A DNA stretch of 64,000 nt, taken from assembly GCF_000819845.1 (NCBI RefSeq), contig NZ_CDCG01000004.1:62001-126000 (forward strand). The letters are read 5' to 3'. Position 1 is the stretch's first letter. The number at the start of each line of letters is the position of its first letter. The position numbers and the translations under genes are program-made. The notes under the pieces are model-generated. The model was not told the DNA's origin and ran no database searches. It saw only the letters and a list, made by a program, of their open reading frames with translations. Source of the DNA: Aeromonas enteropelogenes (GTDB taxonomy: Bacteria; Pseudomonadota; Gammaproteobacteria; Enterobacterales; Aeromonadaceae). Below, one piece after another: positions 39,038 through 48,736 of the stretch.

Positions 39038-40132
39038 ATGACACCGCAGCAAAAATATCAGCAGGATCTGCTGCGTCCGGGTTTTCAGGCCGACCCCGCC
39101 CAGCGTATGGCGATCAGCAGGCTGGAGCGACTGTATCAGGATTTGCAGCGGCGCCCGACTCCGACCAGATCCGGCGGACTGTTCGGTTGGCTGCAAAAGC
39201 CGAAACAGCCCGAGCCCATCCAGGGTATCTATATGTGGGGCGGTGTCGGCAGAGGCAAGACCTGGCTGATGGATACTTTTTTCGAGAGCCTGCCGGGTGA
39301 GCGCAAACTGCGTTGCCATTTTCACCGTTTCATGCACCGCATCCACGATGAACTGAATGCATTGAACGGCCAGACTGATCCACTCAAGCACATTGCCAGC
39401 AAGCTCGCCAGCGAGACGGATATCATCTGTTTCGACGAGTTTTTCGTCTCCGACATTACAGACGCCATGTTGTTGGGCTCCCTGTTTCAAGAACTGTTTG
39501 GCCGCGGCGTCGTGTTGGTTGCCACCTCCAATATTCCCCCGCAAGAGTTGTATCGCAATGGATTGCAACGAGCCCGTTTTCTGCCCGCTATCGCGCTGAT
39601 CGAGCGTCATTGCGAGATACTTAATGTGGATGGCGGCATCGACTATCGCTTGCGAACCCTGGAGCAGGCCGAGATTTATCACTGTCCGCTGGATCTACAA
39701 GCAAAATCAAACCTTGAGCGTTATTTCCAGCAGTTAACAGGTGGCCACGAGGCCCAGGTGGGGGATCTTGAGATCAATCATCGCCAGCTGGTGTCGCTGG
39801 GGATGGGGGAAGGGGTGCTTTACATGGAGTTCGAGCAACTTTGCTGTACTCCCCGCTCCCAAAACGACTATATCGAACTGGCCCGGTTGTTTCACACTGT
39901 CTTGCTGGCCAACGTTCAGCCAATGGGAGCAGGCACGGATGACGTGGCTCGCCGCTTCATCGCCATGGTAGATGAATTCTATGAACGGCACGTCAAGCTC
40001 ATCATTTCGGCAGCTGTGCCCATGGCGGATCTCTATGGTGAAGGGCTGCTGAATTTCGAATTCCAACGCTGTCTTTCACGGCTTCAGGAAATGCAATCGC
40101 ACGAATACCTTGCAAGAGTGCACCTTCCTTAG
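39038..40132 (+). CDS. zapE: Cell division ATPase ZapE (AFG1-like)
   Basis: The 364-aa AAA protein has Walker A GGVGRGKTWL and Walker B IICFDEFFVSD. GAGAGG lies 9 bp before the ATG. ZapE contacts FtsZ and is needed under heat and low oxygen in E. coli. It is divergent from zapG-degQ and upstream of rplM, a common order. Confidence 0.94.
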   Translation: MTPQQKYQQDLLRPGFQADPAQRMAISRLERLYQDLQRRPTPTRSGGLFGWLQKPKQPEPIQGIYMWGGVGRGKTWLMDTFFESLPGERKLRCHFHRFMHRIHDELNALNGQTDPLKHIASKLASETDIICFDEFFVSDITDAMLLGSLFQELFGRGVVLVATSNIPPQELYRNGLQRARFLPAIALIERHCEILNVDGGIDYRLRTLEQAEIYHCPLDLQAKSNLERYFQQLTGGHEAQVGDLEINHRQLVSLGMGEGVLYMEFEQLCCTPRSQNDYIELARLFHTVLLANVQPMGAGTDDVARRFIAMVDEFYERHVKLIISAAVPMADLYGEGLLNFEFQRCLSRLQEMQSHEYLARVHLP

Positions 40133-40221
40133 TCACAATACCGCGCCTGCCAGTCGGATGGGCATCTGCGGCAGGTAGGGCCGGGCGACATTTGCTAGCT
40201 TCATGGCAGTGAAATTAGCAG

Positions 40222-40250
40222 GTGATATTTAAGGCAACTTCACTTATAAT
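40222..40250 (+). promoter_or_regulatory. rplM-rpsI promoter
   Basis: GTGATA, 17 bp, then a perfect TATAAT (40245-40250). A GC-rich discriminator (CGCCCGGCCC) follows, typical of promoters inhibited by ppGpp. Confidence 0.75.
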
Positions 40251-40256
40251 CGCCCG

Positions 40257-40398
40257 GCCCACGTTACAGCTGTCGATAAGACAGCAACACTTTAAGCTTT
40301 ACTTGTATTCGAAGGGGTACAGGTAGGCCATCGTTTGTTGTTTGTGGGAGAGCCCCCATAAGCAATTGGGTCTGTAACAGGTAATTGGGTTTAACTTA
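40257..40398 (+). promoter_or_regulatory. 5' leader of rplM, possible L13 autoregulatory RNA
   Basis: The roughly 140-nt leader contains a hairpin GCTGTC-GATAA-GACAGC (40269-40285), a GGG/CCC stem near 40348-40362 and two copies of AATTGGGT just before the ATG. In E. coli the rplM leader mediates repression by L13. Structural identity with that leader was not tested. Confidence 0.4.
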
Positions 40399-40827
40399 AT
40401 GAAAACTTTCGTTGCCAAGCCAGAAACCGTAAAACGTGACTGGTACATTGTGGACGCAGAAGGTAAAACTCTGGGTCGTATCGCAACCGAGATCGCTGCT
40501 CGTCTGCGTGGTAAGCACAAAGCTGAGTACACTCCGCACGTTGACACCGGTGACTACATCATCGTTGTAAACGCCGAGAAGGTACGTGTAACCGGTAACA
40601 AAACTACCGATAAAATGTACCACGCTCACTCCGGTTTCCCGGGTGGTATCAAGTCCATCAGCTTCGACAAGCTGATTCAGCGTAAACCGGAAATGGTAAT
40701 CGAAGCTGCTGTTAAAGGCATGCTGCCGAAAGGTCCTCTGGGCCGTGCCATGTTCCGTAAACTGAAAGTTTACGCAGGCGCCGAGCACGCTCATGCTGCT
40801 CAGCAACCTCAAGTACTGGATATCTAA
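40399..40827 (+). CDS. rplM: 50S ribosomal protein L13
   Basis: The 142-aa protein begins [20 protein letters not shown] and matches bacterial L13 throughout. Its codon use (GGT, CGT, AAA rich) differs from the GC-ending codons of its neighbours, as expected for a very highly expressed gene. rpsI follows after 15 bp. Confidence 0.99.
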   Translation: MKTFVAKPETVKRDWYIVDAEGKTLGRIATEIAARLRGKHKAEYTPHVDTGDYIIVVNAEKVRVTGNKTTDKMYHAHSGFPGGIKSISFDKLIQRKPEMVIEAAVKGMLPKGPLGRAMFRKLKVYAGAEHAHAAQQPQVLDI

Positions 40828-41235
<408 letters not shown>

Positions 41236-41265
41236 TTCGCTTCTGGTACTCACTCTTTCGAGTGT

Positions 41266-41297
41266 CAAAAAAGCCTGGCGATTGCCAGGCTTTTTTT
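41266..41297 (+). terminator. rplM-rpsI terminator
   Basis: AAGCCTGGC and GCCAGGCTT form a 9-bp stem followed by seven T's. A small CACTC-TTTC-GAGTG hairpin precedes it at 41251-41264. Confidence 0.93.
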
Positions 41298-41387
41298 ATT
41301 GGTAATATTACCGATATCAATGCTAACCACAGGTCACAAAAGACAAAAAATTGTTTCTTTATTGTTTTCATTGCTCACCGCTCTTTC

Positions 41388-41416
41388 TTGTCAAGTTGTT
41401 ATCTTTTCTTTAAAAT
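41388..41416 (+). promoter_or_regulatory. petABC promoter
   Basis: TTGTCA, exactly 17 bp, and TAAAAT, each 5 of 6 to consensus, lie 114 bp upstream of the petA start. A GGTAATATTACC palindrome lies further upstream at 41301-41312. Confidence 0.7.
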
Positions 41417-41529
41417 TTCCCCTGTTTTCTGTGGCAATTGTAACTCCAGCTTCCGCCGCTGTTGTCACGGAGAAATGGGGAACAGGGACACTATAAGAAT
41501 GCGCGGAGTCCACATGGGAGAGTTTTTGG

Positions 41530-42120
41530 ATGAGCAATGCGCCAGTTGATACCGGTCGCCGCAGATTTCTTACCTGGTCAACGGTTGCCGTTGGTGGGGT
41601 AGGAGCTGCTTTTACCGCAGTGCCGTTTATAAAATCATGGAACCCGAGTGCCAAGGCAAAAGCCGCCGGTGCTCCGGTCGAAGTCGATATCAGCAAGTTG
41701 GAACCGGGCCAGCTCATCCGTGTCGAGTGGCGTGGCAAGCCGGTCTGGGTGGTCAATCGCACCAAGCAGACGCTGGATGCCCTGGCTGCTCATGATGACA
41801 AGTTGCGCGATCCCGCTTCTGATGAACCTCAGCAGCCCGATTATGCCCACAACGGTTACAGATCCATCAAACCCGAGATCTTCGTGGCTGTCGGTATCTG
41901 TACTCACCTCGGCTGCTCACCGACCTACTTGCCTGACAGCTTTGGCGAACAGGTACAGGGCGTCACCTCCGGGTTCTTCTGCCCGTGCCACGGCTCCAAG
42001 TTCGATATGGCCGGTCGTGTGTTCCAGGGGGTGCCCGCACCGCTCAACCTGGTCGTGCCGCCCTATCAATTCATTAATGACACCACCATCCTGGTCGGTG
42101 CCGATGGCAAGGAGGCCTGA
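41530..42120 (+). CDS. petA: Ubiquinol-cytochrome c reductase Rieske iron-sulfur subunit
   Basis: The 196-aa protein has an N-terminal twin-arginine segment RRRFLTW and a membrane anchor (about 15-35), used by the Tat system. The [2Fe-2S] ligands are Cys124/His126 (CTHLGC) and Cys151/His154 (CPCHGS), with disulfide partners Cys129 and Cys153. It accepts electrons from quinol in the bc1 complex. Confidence 0.97.
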   Translation: MSNAPVDTGRRRFLTWSTVAVGGVGAAFTAVPFIKSWNPSAKAKAAGAPVEVDISKLEPGQLIRVEWRGKPVWVVNRTKQTLDALAAHDDKLRDPASDEPQQPDYAHNGYRSIKPEIFVAVGICTHLGCSPTYLPDSFGEQVQGVTSGFFCPCHGSKFDMAGRVFQGVPAPLNLVVPPYQFINDTTILVGADGKEA

Positions 42121-42122
42121 TC

Positions 42123-43340
42123 ATGTTGAGTAAACTGATGGGCTGGATCGACTATCGATTCCCGCTCACTGCCATGTACAACGATCACATGGCCAAGTAC
42201 CCGGCACCGAAGAACCTGAACTTCTGGTACTTCTTCGGCTCCCTCGCCATGTTGGTGCTGGTCAACCAGATCATCACCGGCATCTGGCTGACCATGAACT
42301 ACAACCCCTCGGCGGAAGGTGCTTTTGCCTCCGTTGAGTACATCATGCGGGATGTGGAATATGGCTGGTTGCTGCGTTACATGCACTCCACCGGGGCTTC
42401 CGCCTTCTTCGTGGTAGTCTATCTGCACATGTTCCGTGGCATGATCTACGGCTCCTACCAGAAGCCGCGCGAGCTGCTGTGGATCTTCGGCATGCTGATC
42501 TTCCTGGTACTGATGGCCGAAGCCTTCATGGGCTATCTGCTGCCGTGGGGCCAGATGTCCTTCTGGGGGGCTCAGGTCATCATCTCGCTGTTTGGTGCCA
42601 TTCCGGTCATCGGCGACGACCTGACCCTGTGGATCCGTGGTGACTACGTCATCTCAGGTGCCACCCTGAACCGCTTCTTTGCGCTGCACGTCATCGCCTT
42701 GCCGCTGGTACTGGTGATGTTGGTGGCGATGCACATCCTGGCGTTGCACGAAGTGGGTTCCAACAACCCGGATGGCATCGACATCAAGAAGCACAAGGAT
42801 GCCAACGGTTGGCCGCTGGATGCGGTGGCGTTCCACCCCTACTTCACCGTCAAGGACATGATCGGTGTCGCGGGATTCCTGTTCTTCTTCTGCGCCATCA
42901 TCTTCTTCAAGCCGGATATGTGGGGTTACTTCCTCGAGAAGCCGAACTTTGAAGTGGCGAATGGTCTGAAGACCCCGGCGCATATCGCTCCGGTGTGGTA
43001 TTTCACCCCCTTCTACGCCATTCTGCGTGCGGTTCCTGACAAGCTGTTCGGGGTCATCATGATGGGTCTTTCCATCGTGGTACTGTTCCTGTTGCCCTGG
43101 CTGGATCGCTGCAAGGTGCGCTCGGTGCGTTACCGCAGCAAGCTGCACAAGCTGAACATTGCCCAGTTCGTGGTCTGCTTCATTATCCTGGGTGTACTGG
43201 GTGTGCTGCCGTCGACTCCGACTCTGACACTGGTTGCCCAGATCTGTACCCTGGGTTACTTCGGGTTCTTCGTCCTGTTGTTCTTCTACAGCAAAAACGA
43301 ACAAACCAAGCCGCTGCCGGAAAGGGTGACATTCAAATGA
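42123..43340 (+). CDS. petB: Cytochrome b subunit of bc1 complex
   Basis: The 405-aa protein has about eight membrane helices and haem-ligand histidines in helices B and D (RYMHSTGASAFFVVVYLHMF; FALHVIALPLVLVMLVAMH). It contains both the N- and C-terminal cytochrome b domains fused, as in proteobacteria. It starts 2 bp after petA. Confidence 0.97.
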   Translation: MLSKLMGWIDYRFPLTAMYNDHMAKYPAPKNLNFWYFFGSLAMLVLVNQIITGIWLTMNYNPSAEGAFASVEYIMRDVEYGWLLRYMHSTGASAFFVVVYLHMFRGMIYGSYQKPRELLWIFGMLIFLVLMAEAFMGYLLPWGQMSFWGAQVIISLFGAIPVIGDDLTLWIRGDYVISGATLNRFFALHVIALPLVLVMLVAMHILALHEVGSNNPDGIDIKKHKDANGWPLDAVAFHPYFTVKDMIGVAGFLFFFCAIIFFKPDMWGYFLEKPNFEVANGLKTPAHIAPVWYFTPFYAILRAVPDKLFGVIMMGLSIVVLFLLPWLDRCKVRSVRYRSKLHKLNIAQFVVCFIILGVLGVLPSTPTLTLVAQICTLGYFGFFVLLFFYSKNEQTKPLPERVTFK

Positions 43341-44071
43341 AAAAAATAATATTTGCAGTGCTGGCCCTGTTACCCTGCCTGGCGGTCGCGGCAGGGGGCA
43401 ATTTCCCGCTGGACAAGGCCCATTACGAACTGGATGACAAGGCCTCGTTGCAGCGTGGTGCCGCCACCTTCATGAACTACTGTGCCGGGTGCCACTCTAC
43501 CCAGTACCAGCGTTACAACCGGGTTGCCGCGGATCTCGAGATCCCCGAGGATCTGATGAAAGCCAACCTCATCTTTACCGATGCCAAGGTCGGTGATCTG
43601 ATGAAGAGCGCCATGTCCGAGAAGGATGCAGCCAAGTGGTTTGGTGCGCCGCCCCCCGATCTGACGTTGGTGGCCCGTGTTCGCGGGGCAGACTGGATTT
43701 ACACCTATCTGCGCTCCTTCTACGTCGATCCGACCCGTCCGTTCGGGGTGAACAACGCAGTTTTCCCGTCCGTGGGCATGCCCCATGTGCTGGAGCCGCT
43801 GCAGGGCACACCGCGCGCCGAGTTTACGACACATACTGTCGATGGCGTCGAAACCCAGCAGGTTGTCAGCATCAAATCTGACGGCAATGGTGAAATGGAT
43901 AACGAAGAGTATGATCAGACGGTGCTGGATCTGGTAAACTTCTTGGTCTACTCGGCTGAACCGGTACAACAGGAGCGTGAACGCATGGGCTTCTGGGTGC
44001 TTGGATTCATCGTAATCTTCTTCATCTTCACTGTGCTGTTGAAGAAGGAATTCTGGCGCGACGTTCACTAA
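43337..44071 (+). CDS. petC: Cytochrome c1
   Basis: The 244-aa protein has a Sec signal peptide (about 1-19), haem-binding CAGCH (49-53), a likely Met ligand in SVGMPHVLEP and a C-terminal membrane anchor (FWVLGFIVIFFIFTVLL). It overlaps petB by 4 bp and passes electrons to soluble cytochromes. Confidence 0.96.
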   Translation: MKKIIFAVLALLPCLAVAAGGNFPLDKAHYELDDKASLQRGAATFMNYCAGCHSTQYQRYNRVAADLEIPEDLMKANLIFTDAKVGDLMKSAMSEKDAAKWFGAPPPDLTLVARVRGADWIYTYLRSFYVDPTRPFGVNNAVFPSVGMPHVLEPLQGTPRAEFTTHTVDGVETQQVVSIKSDGNGEMDNEEYDQTVLDLVNFLVYSAEPVQQERERMGFWVLGFIVIFFIFTVLLKKEFWRDVH

Positions 44072-44097
44072 GCGACCAGATACGGGTAATATAATGC

Positions 44098-44130
44098 ACG
44101 GCAATGAAGTCCAAGATGCTTCATTGCCGT
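44098..44130 (+). terminator. Terminator of petABC
   Basis: ACGGCAATGAAG and CTTCATTGCCGT form a perfect 12-bp stem with a 9-nt loop, followed by TTCTGCTTTT. TATAAT (44090-44095) immediately precedes it, so read-through or a promoter for sspA is possible. Confidence 0.75.
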
Positions 44131-44158
44131 TTCTGCTTTTAAATGAGGGGAGGGTTCA

Positions 44159-44788
44159 ATGGCTGTAGCTGCCAATAAGCGTTCGGTTATGACGCTGTTT
44201 TCCGGTGCCAACGATATGTTCAGCCATCAGGTGCGTATTGTCCTGGCGGAGAAGGGTGTTAGCGTGGATATTTGCCAGGTTGACCCAAACAATCTGCCGG
44301 ATGAGCTGGCCGAGCTGAACCCGTACAACTCAGTACCGACTCTGGTAGACCGTGAGCTGGCGCTCTATACCTCGCGCATCATCATGGAGTATCTGGACGA
44401 GCGTTTCCCGCATCCGCCCTTGATGCCCGTCTACCCGGTTGCCCGCGGTAACAGCCGTCTGATGATGCACCGCATCGAGCTGGACTGGTACTCTCTGGCC
44501 GACAAGATCATGGCCGGTACCGATGCTGACGCTGCGCGCAACGAGCTGCGGGACAACCTGCTGGCCATCGCGCCGATCTTCGGTGAAATGCCCTATTTCA
44601 TGAGCGAAGAGTTTGGTCTGGTGGATTGCTACATGGCCCCGCTGCTGTGGCGTCTGCCAAGCCTGGGTATCGATCTGACCGGTCGTGGCGCCAAGGAGCT
44701 GAAAGCTTACATGGTCCGCCTGTTCGAGCGTGAGTCCTTCCAGGCCTCCCTGACTGAAGCCGAGCGCGAGATCCGTGCCGGCGTATGA
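44159..44788 (+). CDS. sspA: Stringent starvation protein A
   Basis: The 209-aa protein has a glutathione-transferase-like fold ([21 protein letters not shown]). SspA binds RNA polymerase sigma70 holoenzyme and favours stress genes; it has no GST activity in E. coli. A strong GGGGAGGG precedes the ATG. Confidence 0.95.
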   Translation: MAVAANKRSVMTLFSGANDMFSHQVRIVLAEKGVSVDICQVDPNNLPDELAELNPYNSVPTLVDRELALYTSRIIMEYLDERFPHPPLMPVYPVARGNSRLMMHRIELDWYSLADKIMAGTDADAARNELRDNLLAIAPIFGEMPYFMSEEFGLVDCYMAPLLWRLPSLGIDLTGRGAKELKAYMVRLFERESFQASLTEAEREIRAGV

Positions 44789-45210
44789 GCATGGAACCGA
44801 CAATGACGCCGAGCCGCCCGTACCTGTTGCGGGCGTTTTATGACTGGTTGCTGGACAACGATTTGACCCCCCATCTGGTGGTCAACGTCAATATTCCCCA
44901 TGTGATGGTGCCGATGCAGTTTGCCCAGGATGGCCAGATTGTATTGAACATTGCGCCTCGTGCCGTGATGCAGTTCCACATGGATAATGATGCCATCAGC
45001 TTCAGTGCCCGCTTCGGTGGCGTAGCCCAGCAGGTCTACATCCCGATGGCGGCGGTACTGGCCATTCATGCCCGGGAAAACGGCGTAGGAACCCTGTTCC
45101 CGCCGGAACCTGGCTATGATCTCTGGCTGGAGCAGGCAGAGGAGCCGGTAGAGCCGGACCCAGAGCCGCCACGCCCGAGCGGCAAGCCGACCCTGAAAGT
45201 CATCAAATAA
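44785..45210 (+). CDS. sspB: ClpXP adaptor SspB
   Basis: The 141-aa protein has the substrate-binding domain ([29 protein letters not shown]) and an acidic linker leading to the ClpX-binding tail GKPTLKVIK. It delivers ssrA-tagged proteins. It overlaps sspA by 4 bp. Confidence 0.96.
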   Translation: MSMEPTMTPSRPYLLRAFYDWLLDNDLTPHLVVNVNIPHVMVPMQFAQDGQIVLNIAPRAVMQFHMDNDAISFSARFGGVAQQVYIPMAAVLAIHARENGVGTLFPPEPGYDLWLEQAEEPVEPDPEPPRPSGKPTLKVIK

Positions 45211-45240
45211 AAAAACGCAGCCAACTGGCTGCGTTTTTTT
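45208..45240. terminator. Bidirectional terminator sspB/dolP
   Basis: ACGCAGCCA and TGGCTGCGT form a 9-bp stem flanked by A6 and T7, between convergent genes. Confidence 0.93.
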
Positions 45241-45253
45241 ATGGGCGCGGATA

Positions 45254-45832
45254 TCAGTTCTGGGCGTATTCGAATGCCTTGATGACGCGCTTCACGCCGC
45301 TGACATGACGGGCGATATTGACCGCCTGCTCTCCCTCCTCGCGGGTCACCAGACCGATGAGGAACACCTCGCCATTCTCGGTGACTACCTTGACCTTGGC
45401 GCTGTCGAAGTTTTTGGCGGCAAACATGTCGGCCTTCACCTTGGAGGTGATCCAGGAGTCGTTGCTGCGGGTAGTGAAGCTGGCGGGCTCACCCAGACGC
45501 AGTTCGTTGTAGACATGGCGAACGCCGTCAATGCGCCCGACGATCTTGCCGGCTTCCAGCTTGTAGGCTTCGGAAGGAGTCTGACCAACCAGCAGCACCC
45601 GGGCATTGTTGCTATAGACGCTGATCTTGCTGGCTGCGCTCAGAGGTTTGTTGTCAGCCAGCAGGTTGGCCGCTTTCAGCTCTATGGTCTGATCATCCCA
45701 CTGGGCACCCAGGGTGCGCCGGTCGCCGGACACCTTGGCGGTACCCGCGGCACCACCGACGACAACGGCAGCGCAACCTTGCAGCAGCAGGGAGCCGGTC
45801 AGCAGACCCAGCATGAGGAGCTTCTTGTTCAT
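45254..45832 (-). CDS. dolP: DolP (YraP), BON-domain outer-membrane lipoprotein
   Basis: The start is ATG 45830-45832 (MNKKLLMLGLLTGSLLLQGC), giving a lipobox LQGC with Cys20. The 192-aa product has two BON domains. DolP supports outer-membrane integrity and BAM function. It lies 4 bp after diaA in the lpoA-yraN-diaA-dolP cluster. Confidence 0.94.
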   Translation of the reverse strand: MNKKLLMLGLLTGSLLLQGCAAVVVGGAAGTAKVSGDRRTLGAQWDDQTIELKAANLLADNKPLSAASKISVYSNNARVLLVGQTPSEAYKLEAGKIVGRIDGVRHVYNELRLGEPASFTTRSNDSWITSKVKADMFAAKNFDSAKVKVVTENGEVFLIGLVTREEGEQAVNIARHVSGVKRVIKAFEYAQN

Positions 45833-45836
45833 GGTT

Positions 45837-46427
45837 TCAATCTTCCTGTTGCGGGAAAAGAGTCTGGTCGATGAGATCACACAGGCAGTGCAGGGTCAAC
45901 AGGTTCACCTCCAGAATGCGAGGACGGCGGGCTGATGGCACCCGGATCTCCACGTCATTCGGCCCCAGCAGGCCGGCCATCTCGCCGCCATCGCCCCCGC
46001 TCAGCACCACTATGGTCATGTCCCGTGACAGGGCGGCTTCGGCAGCCTTGATCAGGCTGCGACTGTGGCCCGAGGTGGTGATGGCGACCAGGATGTCGCC
46101 CGGTTGGCCCAGGGCGCGGATCTGCTTGGCATACACCTCTTCGAAGCCGTGGTCGGTCGCGATGGCGCTGATGGTGGCCATGTCGGGGGTGAGCGCCATG
46201 CCAGGCAGGGAAGGGCGCTGGGTTTCGTAGCAGTTGACCAGCTCTGAGATAAACAGCTGGGCCAGGGCGGCAGAGGGACCATTACCGCATGCCAGCACCT
46301 TGTGGCCATTGAGCAGACAGATGGTGATCATCTGAGCTGCCGTATGGATGGCATCCGGCAGCGCCTCGGCGGCGGCAATCTTGGTCTGGATGCTTTCGGT
46401 GTAGTTCTCTTTGATGCGGTCAGTCAT
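45837..46427 (-). CDS. diaA: DnaA initiator-associating protein DiaA
   Basis: The 196-aa SIS-domain protein begins [17 protein letters not shown] and contains [12 protein letters not shown] and [17 protein letters not shown]. DiaA tetramers promote DnaA assembly at oriC. Close GmhA paralogues exist, but the context with yraN and dolP favours DiaA. Confidence 0.93.
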   Translation of the reverse strand: MTDRIKENYTESIQTKIAAAEALPDAIHTAAQMITICLLNGHKVLACGNGPSAALAQLFISELVNCYETQRPSLPGMALTPDMATISAIATDHGFEEVYAKQIRALGQPGDILVAITTSGHSRSLIKAAEAALSRDMTIVVLSGGDGGEMAGLLGPNDVEIRVPSARRPRILEVNLLTLHCLCDLIDQTLFPQQED

Positions 46428-46436
46428 AGGGTCCTC

Positions 46437-46829
46437 TTAAAATGCGTTCTGGAACCAGTCGGGCTGGTCGCCCTCAAACGCAATCACATCGAATCGGCAG
46501 GCCTGGTTGGCCTCGTTGATGGCATGTTGCTTCAAATAGTGGCGCGCGGCCAGCTTGATCTTCTGTTGCTTGGTGCGGGTGACCGAGCTGGCGGCCCCGC
46601 CATGGCTGGTGGTGGCGCGGTATCTTACCTCAACAAACACCAGGGTCTGGCCCTGGTGCATGATGAGATCGATCTCGCCGCCACGGCAGCGGTAGTTGCG
46701 TGCGGCAAGTTGCAGGCCGCGCGCGGTCAGCCAGCGCTCGGCCTGCTGTTCAAAGTACTGTCCCTTGCTCGTCGCTGACGGGAACAGGTTCTGCCACTGC
46801 TGGTTCATCCACGCCAATGCTCTCTTCAT
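46437..46829 (-). CDS. yraN: UPF0102 protein YraN
   Basis: The 131-aa product has the restriction-nuclease-like core GGEIDLIMHQGQTLVFVEVRYR, with the Glu, Asp and ExK-like residues of the family. Function is unknown. I start at ATG 46829, which has GGAGG 9 bp upstream; ATG 46808 is the other choice. It overlaps the lpoA 3' end by 80 bp. Confidence 0.88.
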   Translation of the reverse strand: MKRALAWMNQQWQNLFPSATSKGQYFEQQAERWLTARGLQLAARNYRCRGGEIDLIMHQGQTLVFVEVRYRATTSHGGAASSVTRTKQQKIKLAARHYLKQHAINEANQACRFDVIAFEGDQPDWFQNAF

Positions 46830-48657
46830 TGGAAGGGGCCTCCAGTTGCGGGGCTGCGTTGTCATCGACCAGCTTGCCATTCCGGTAAGTGCCCCAGTTC
46901 AGCGTTCTGATGATGTTGCCCTTGGCATCCACGCTCAGCTGGCCGCTCATGCCCGCTTGCTGCATGGTGCCGAGCTTGCGCATTTGCGGCAGGTTTTCAG
47001 CCAGGCTGATGGCATCATAGCCCATGGCAAACAGGCGCAGCAGGTCTCCCTGGGTCTGTGGCCAGAGCAGGGCGATCTGCTCGCGTTCCTTCTCGAAACC
47101 GCCCAGCAGCAGCGGCATCTCGCCGATATGCAGGCCGTTGAGTTCGGAGGCGACCTCGGTGGCGGCGCTGTCATAGCCACGGGAACCGGTATAGATGGGC
47201 AGGCTGCCCATCGGATTGACCGAGATGTCCACGTAGGGCTTGATCATCCGGGTTTCCAGGCTGTTGGCCACAACATAGACGGCATCGATGCTGCGCGGGG
47301 CCGCATCGGAGAGCTGCACCACTTCGCCGGCGCGGGCGGTGGAACGGCCGCTCAGGGCGTTTTTCACCATGCCCTGCACCTCGTTGCGGGCGCCAAAGGT
47401 GGCGACCACGGGCTTGTCCTGGCTCAGGGTGGCCCAGGTCTGCTCGAACGCCTTGATGCTGCTGTAGCCGATCCGCCCTTGGGCGGCGATCAGCAACGGC
47501 TTGCGGTAGCCCTGGCCATAGAGGTACTGGGCGGCCTGGGCGGCATCGGCAGCAGCCGAGAGGGAGAAGTAGTAGGTGCTGTCATTGACGATTGGCTGAT
47601 CCAGCTCGTTGAGCGCCAGCACGGGCACGGTCGGGTTGGCCTTGAGCAGTTCCCCGACCCTGTCTTTGAGCAGCGGACCTATGATCATGTCCGCCCCTTC
47701 CTGGAGCGCCTGCTTGTAGAGCTCTGCGGTCGATTTGAGCTGGGTGTCGTAGAAGTTCAGGCTGAACTGACCCTGGTTCTCCTTGTAGGACATCAGCATG
47801 CCGTTGCGAATGGCAGCCCCTTGCGGCTCCAGATTGCCGGAGAGGGGGAGCAGCACCGCAATTTGCTGCACGGTGGTGCCACTGGTGGAGGCCAGATCGC
47901 CAAGGCCGGCGGGCATGTCACTCTGGGCAGGGTGGTTCGGGAAGTCACGCTTCCACCCATCCAGCTGGCGGGCCAGCAGGTTCGGCTGGGCGCCAAATTC
48001 GTTGACCAGGGCCGCCAGTCGCAGCCAGCCTGTGGTCACGTCGGGGGCCGGGGCCTCTTCCAGCGCCTGCAGGGTGGAGGGGGTCATGCTTTTCAGCAGC
48101 GACCAGATCTGCTGGTGGTTGGTGGTCAGCTCGCTCTGGGCCAGGTAGGGCTCCATGGCGATGAGAGACTTGGCGGCACCAAACTTGTTGTTGATGTCCA
48201 GTTGCAGCACGACTCGCTGGCGATACCAGTTCTTCTGGGTATCGGCATCCAGCGCGACATCCGGCTTGCCTTCAAGCAGGATCAGCGCCTGATTGGCGTG
48301 CCCTTGGGCCAGCAACAGATGAGCCTGCAGCAGTTGCAGCTGCGCCTTCTGCTCTGGACTCTGCGCCTGTTTCTGCAACTGCTGGAACAGGGCTGCAGCT
48401 GGCTTGCTCTGGCCGAGCGCCAGATAGCTGCGCGCCGCCAGCATCTGCCAGGTGAAGGCTTCCGCCGGCTTGGCCGGGTCCACCTGCTCCAGATACCACT
48501 GGGCGTTCTTGGTGATTTCCGAGAAGGCGGACGGCATGCCCGGCTGTCCGGAAGATTGATTGGGCTCCGACGCACAGGCGGCAAGCAGGACTGCCGCGAG
48601 TATGATGCCGAAGAGTCGTGATACACTTAGCTGCTTTGTAACCCGGTTCAAGTTCAT
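46750..48657 (-). CDS. lpoA: Penicillin-binding protein activator LpoA
   Basis: The start is ATG 48655-48657 (MNLNRVTKQLSV), which gives lipobox LAAC with Cys28; the longer frame has no signal. The 635-aa outer-membrane lipoprotein has an N-terminal TPR-like helical domain and a C-terminal domain resembling periplasmic binding proteins (IAVLLPLSGNLEPQGAAIRN). LpoA activates PBP1A. Confidence 0.94.
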   Translation of the reverse strand: MNLNRVTKQLSVSRLFGIILAAVLLAACASEPNQSSGQPGMPSAFSEITKNAQWYLEQVDPAKPAEAFTWQMLAARSYLALGQSKPAAALFQQLQKQAQSPEQKAQLQLLQAHLLLAQGHANQALILLEGKPDVALDADTQKNWYRQRVVLQLDINNKFGAAKSLIAMEPYLAQSELTTNHQQIWSLLKSMTPSTLQALEEAPAPDVTTGWLRLAALVNEFGAQPNLLARQLDGWKRDFPNHPAQSDMPAGLGDLASTSGTTVQQIAVLLPLSGNLEPQGAAIRNGMLMSYKENQGQFSLNFYDTQLKSTAELYKQALQEGADMIIGPLLKDRVGELLKANPTVPVLALNELDQPIVNDSTYYFSLSAAADAAQAAQYLYGQGYRKPLLIAAQGRIGYSSIKAFEQTWATLSQDKPVVATFGARNEVQGMVKNALSGRSTARAGEVVQLSDAAPRSIDAVYVVANSLETRMIKPYVDISVNPMGSLPIYTGSRGYDSAATEVASELNGLHIGEMPLLLGGFEKEREQIALLWPQTQGDLLRLFAMGYDAISLAENLPQMRKLGTMQQAGMSGQLSVDAKGNIIRTLNWGTYRNGKLVDDNAAPQLEAPSNEESIGVDEPAVAEPVPVSDEQGTVL

Positions 48658-48736
48658 TCCCCGACCAGTGTTGAAATTCCCCCTAGTGTAAACGGGCCAA
48701 TATGACGACACAATTGTCGGGGCACTCGGAGATCCC

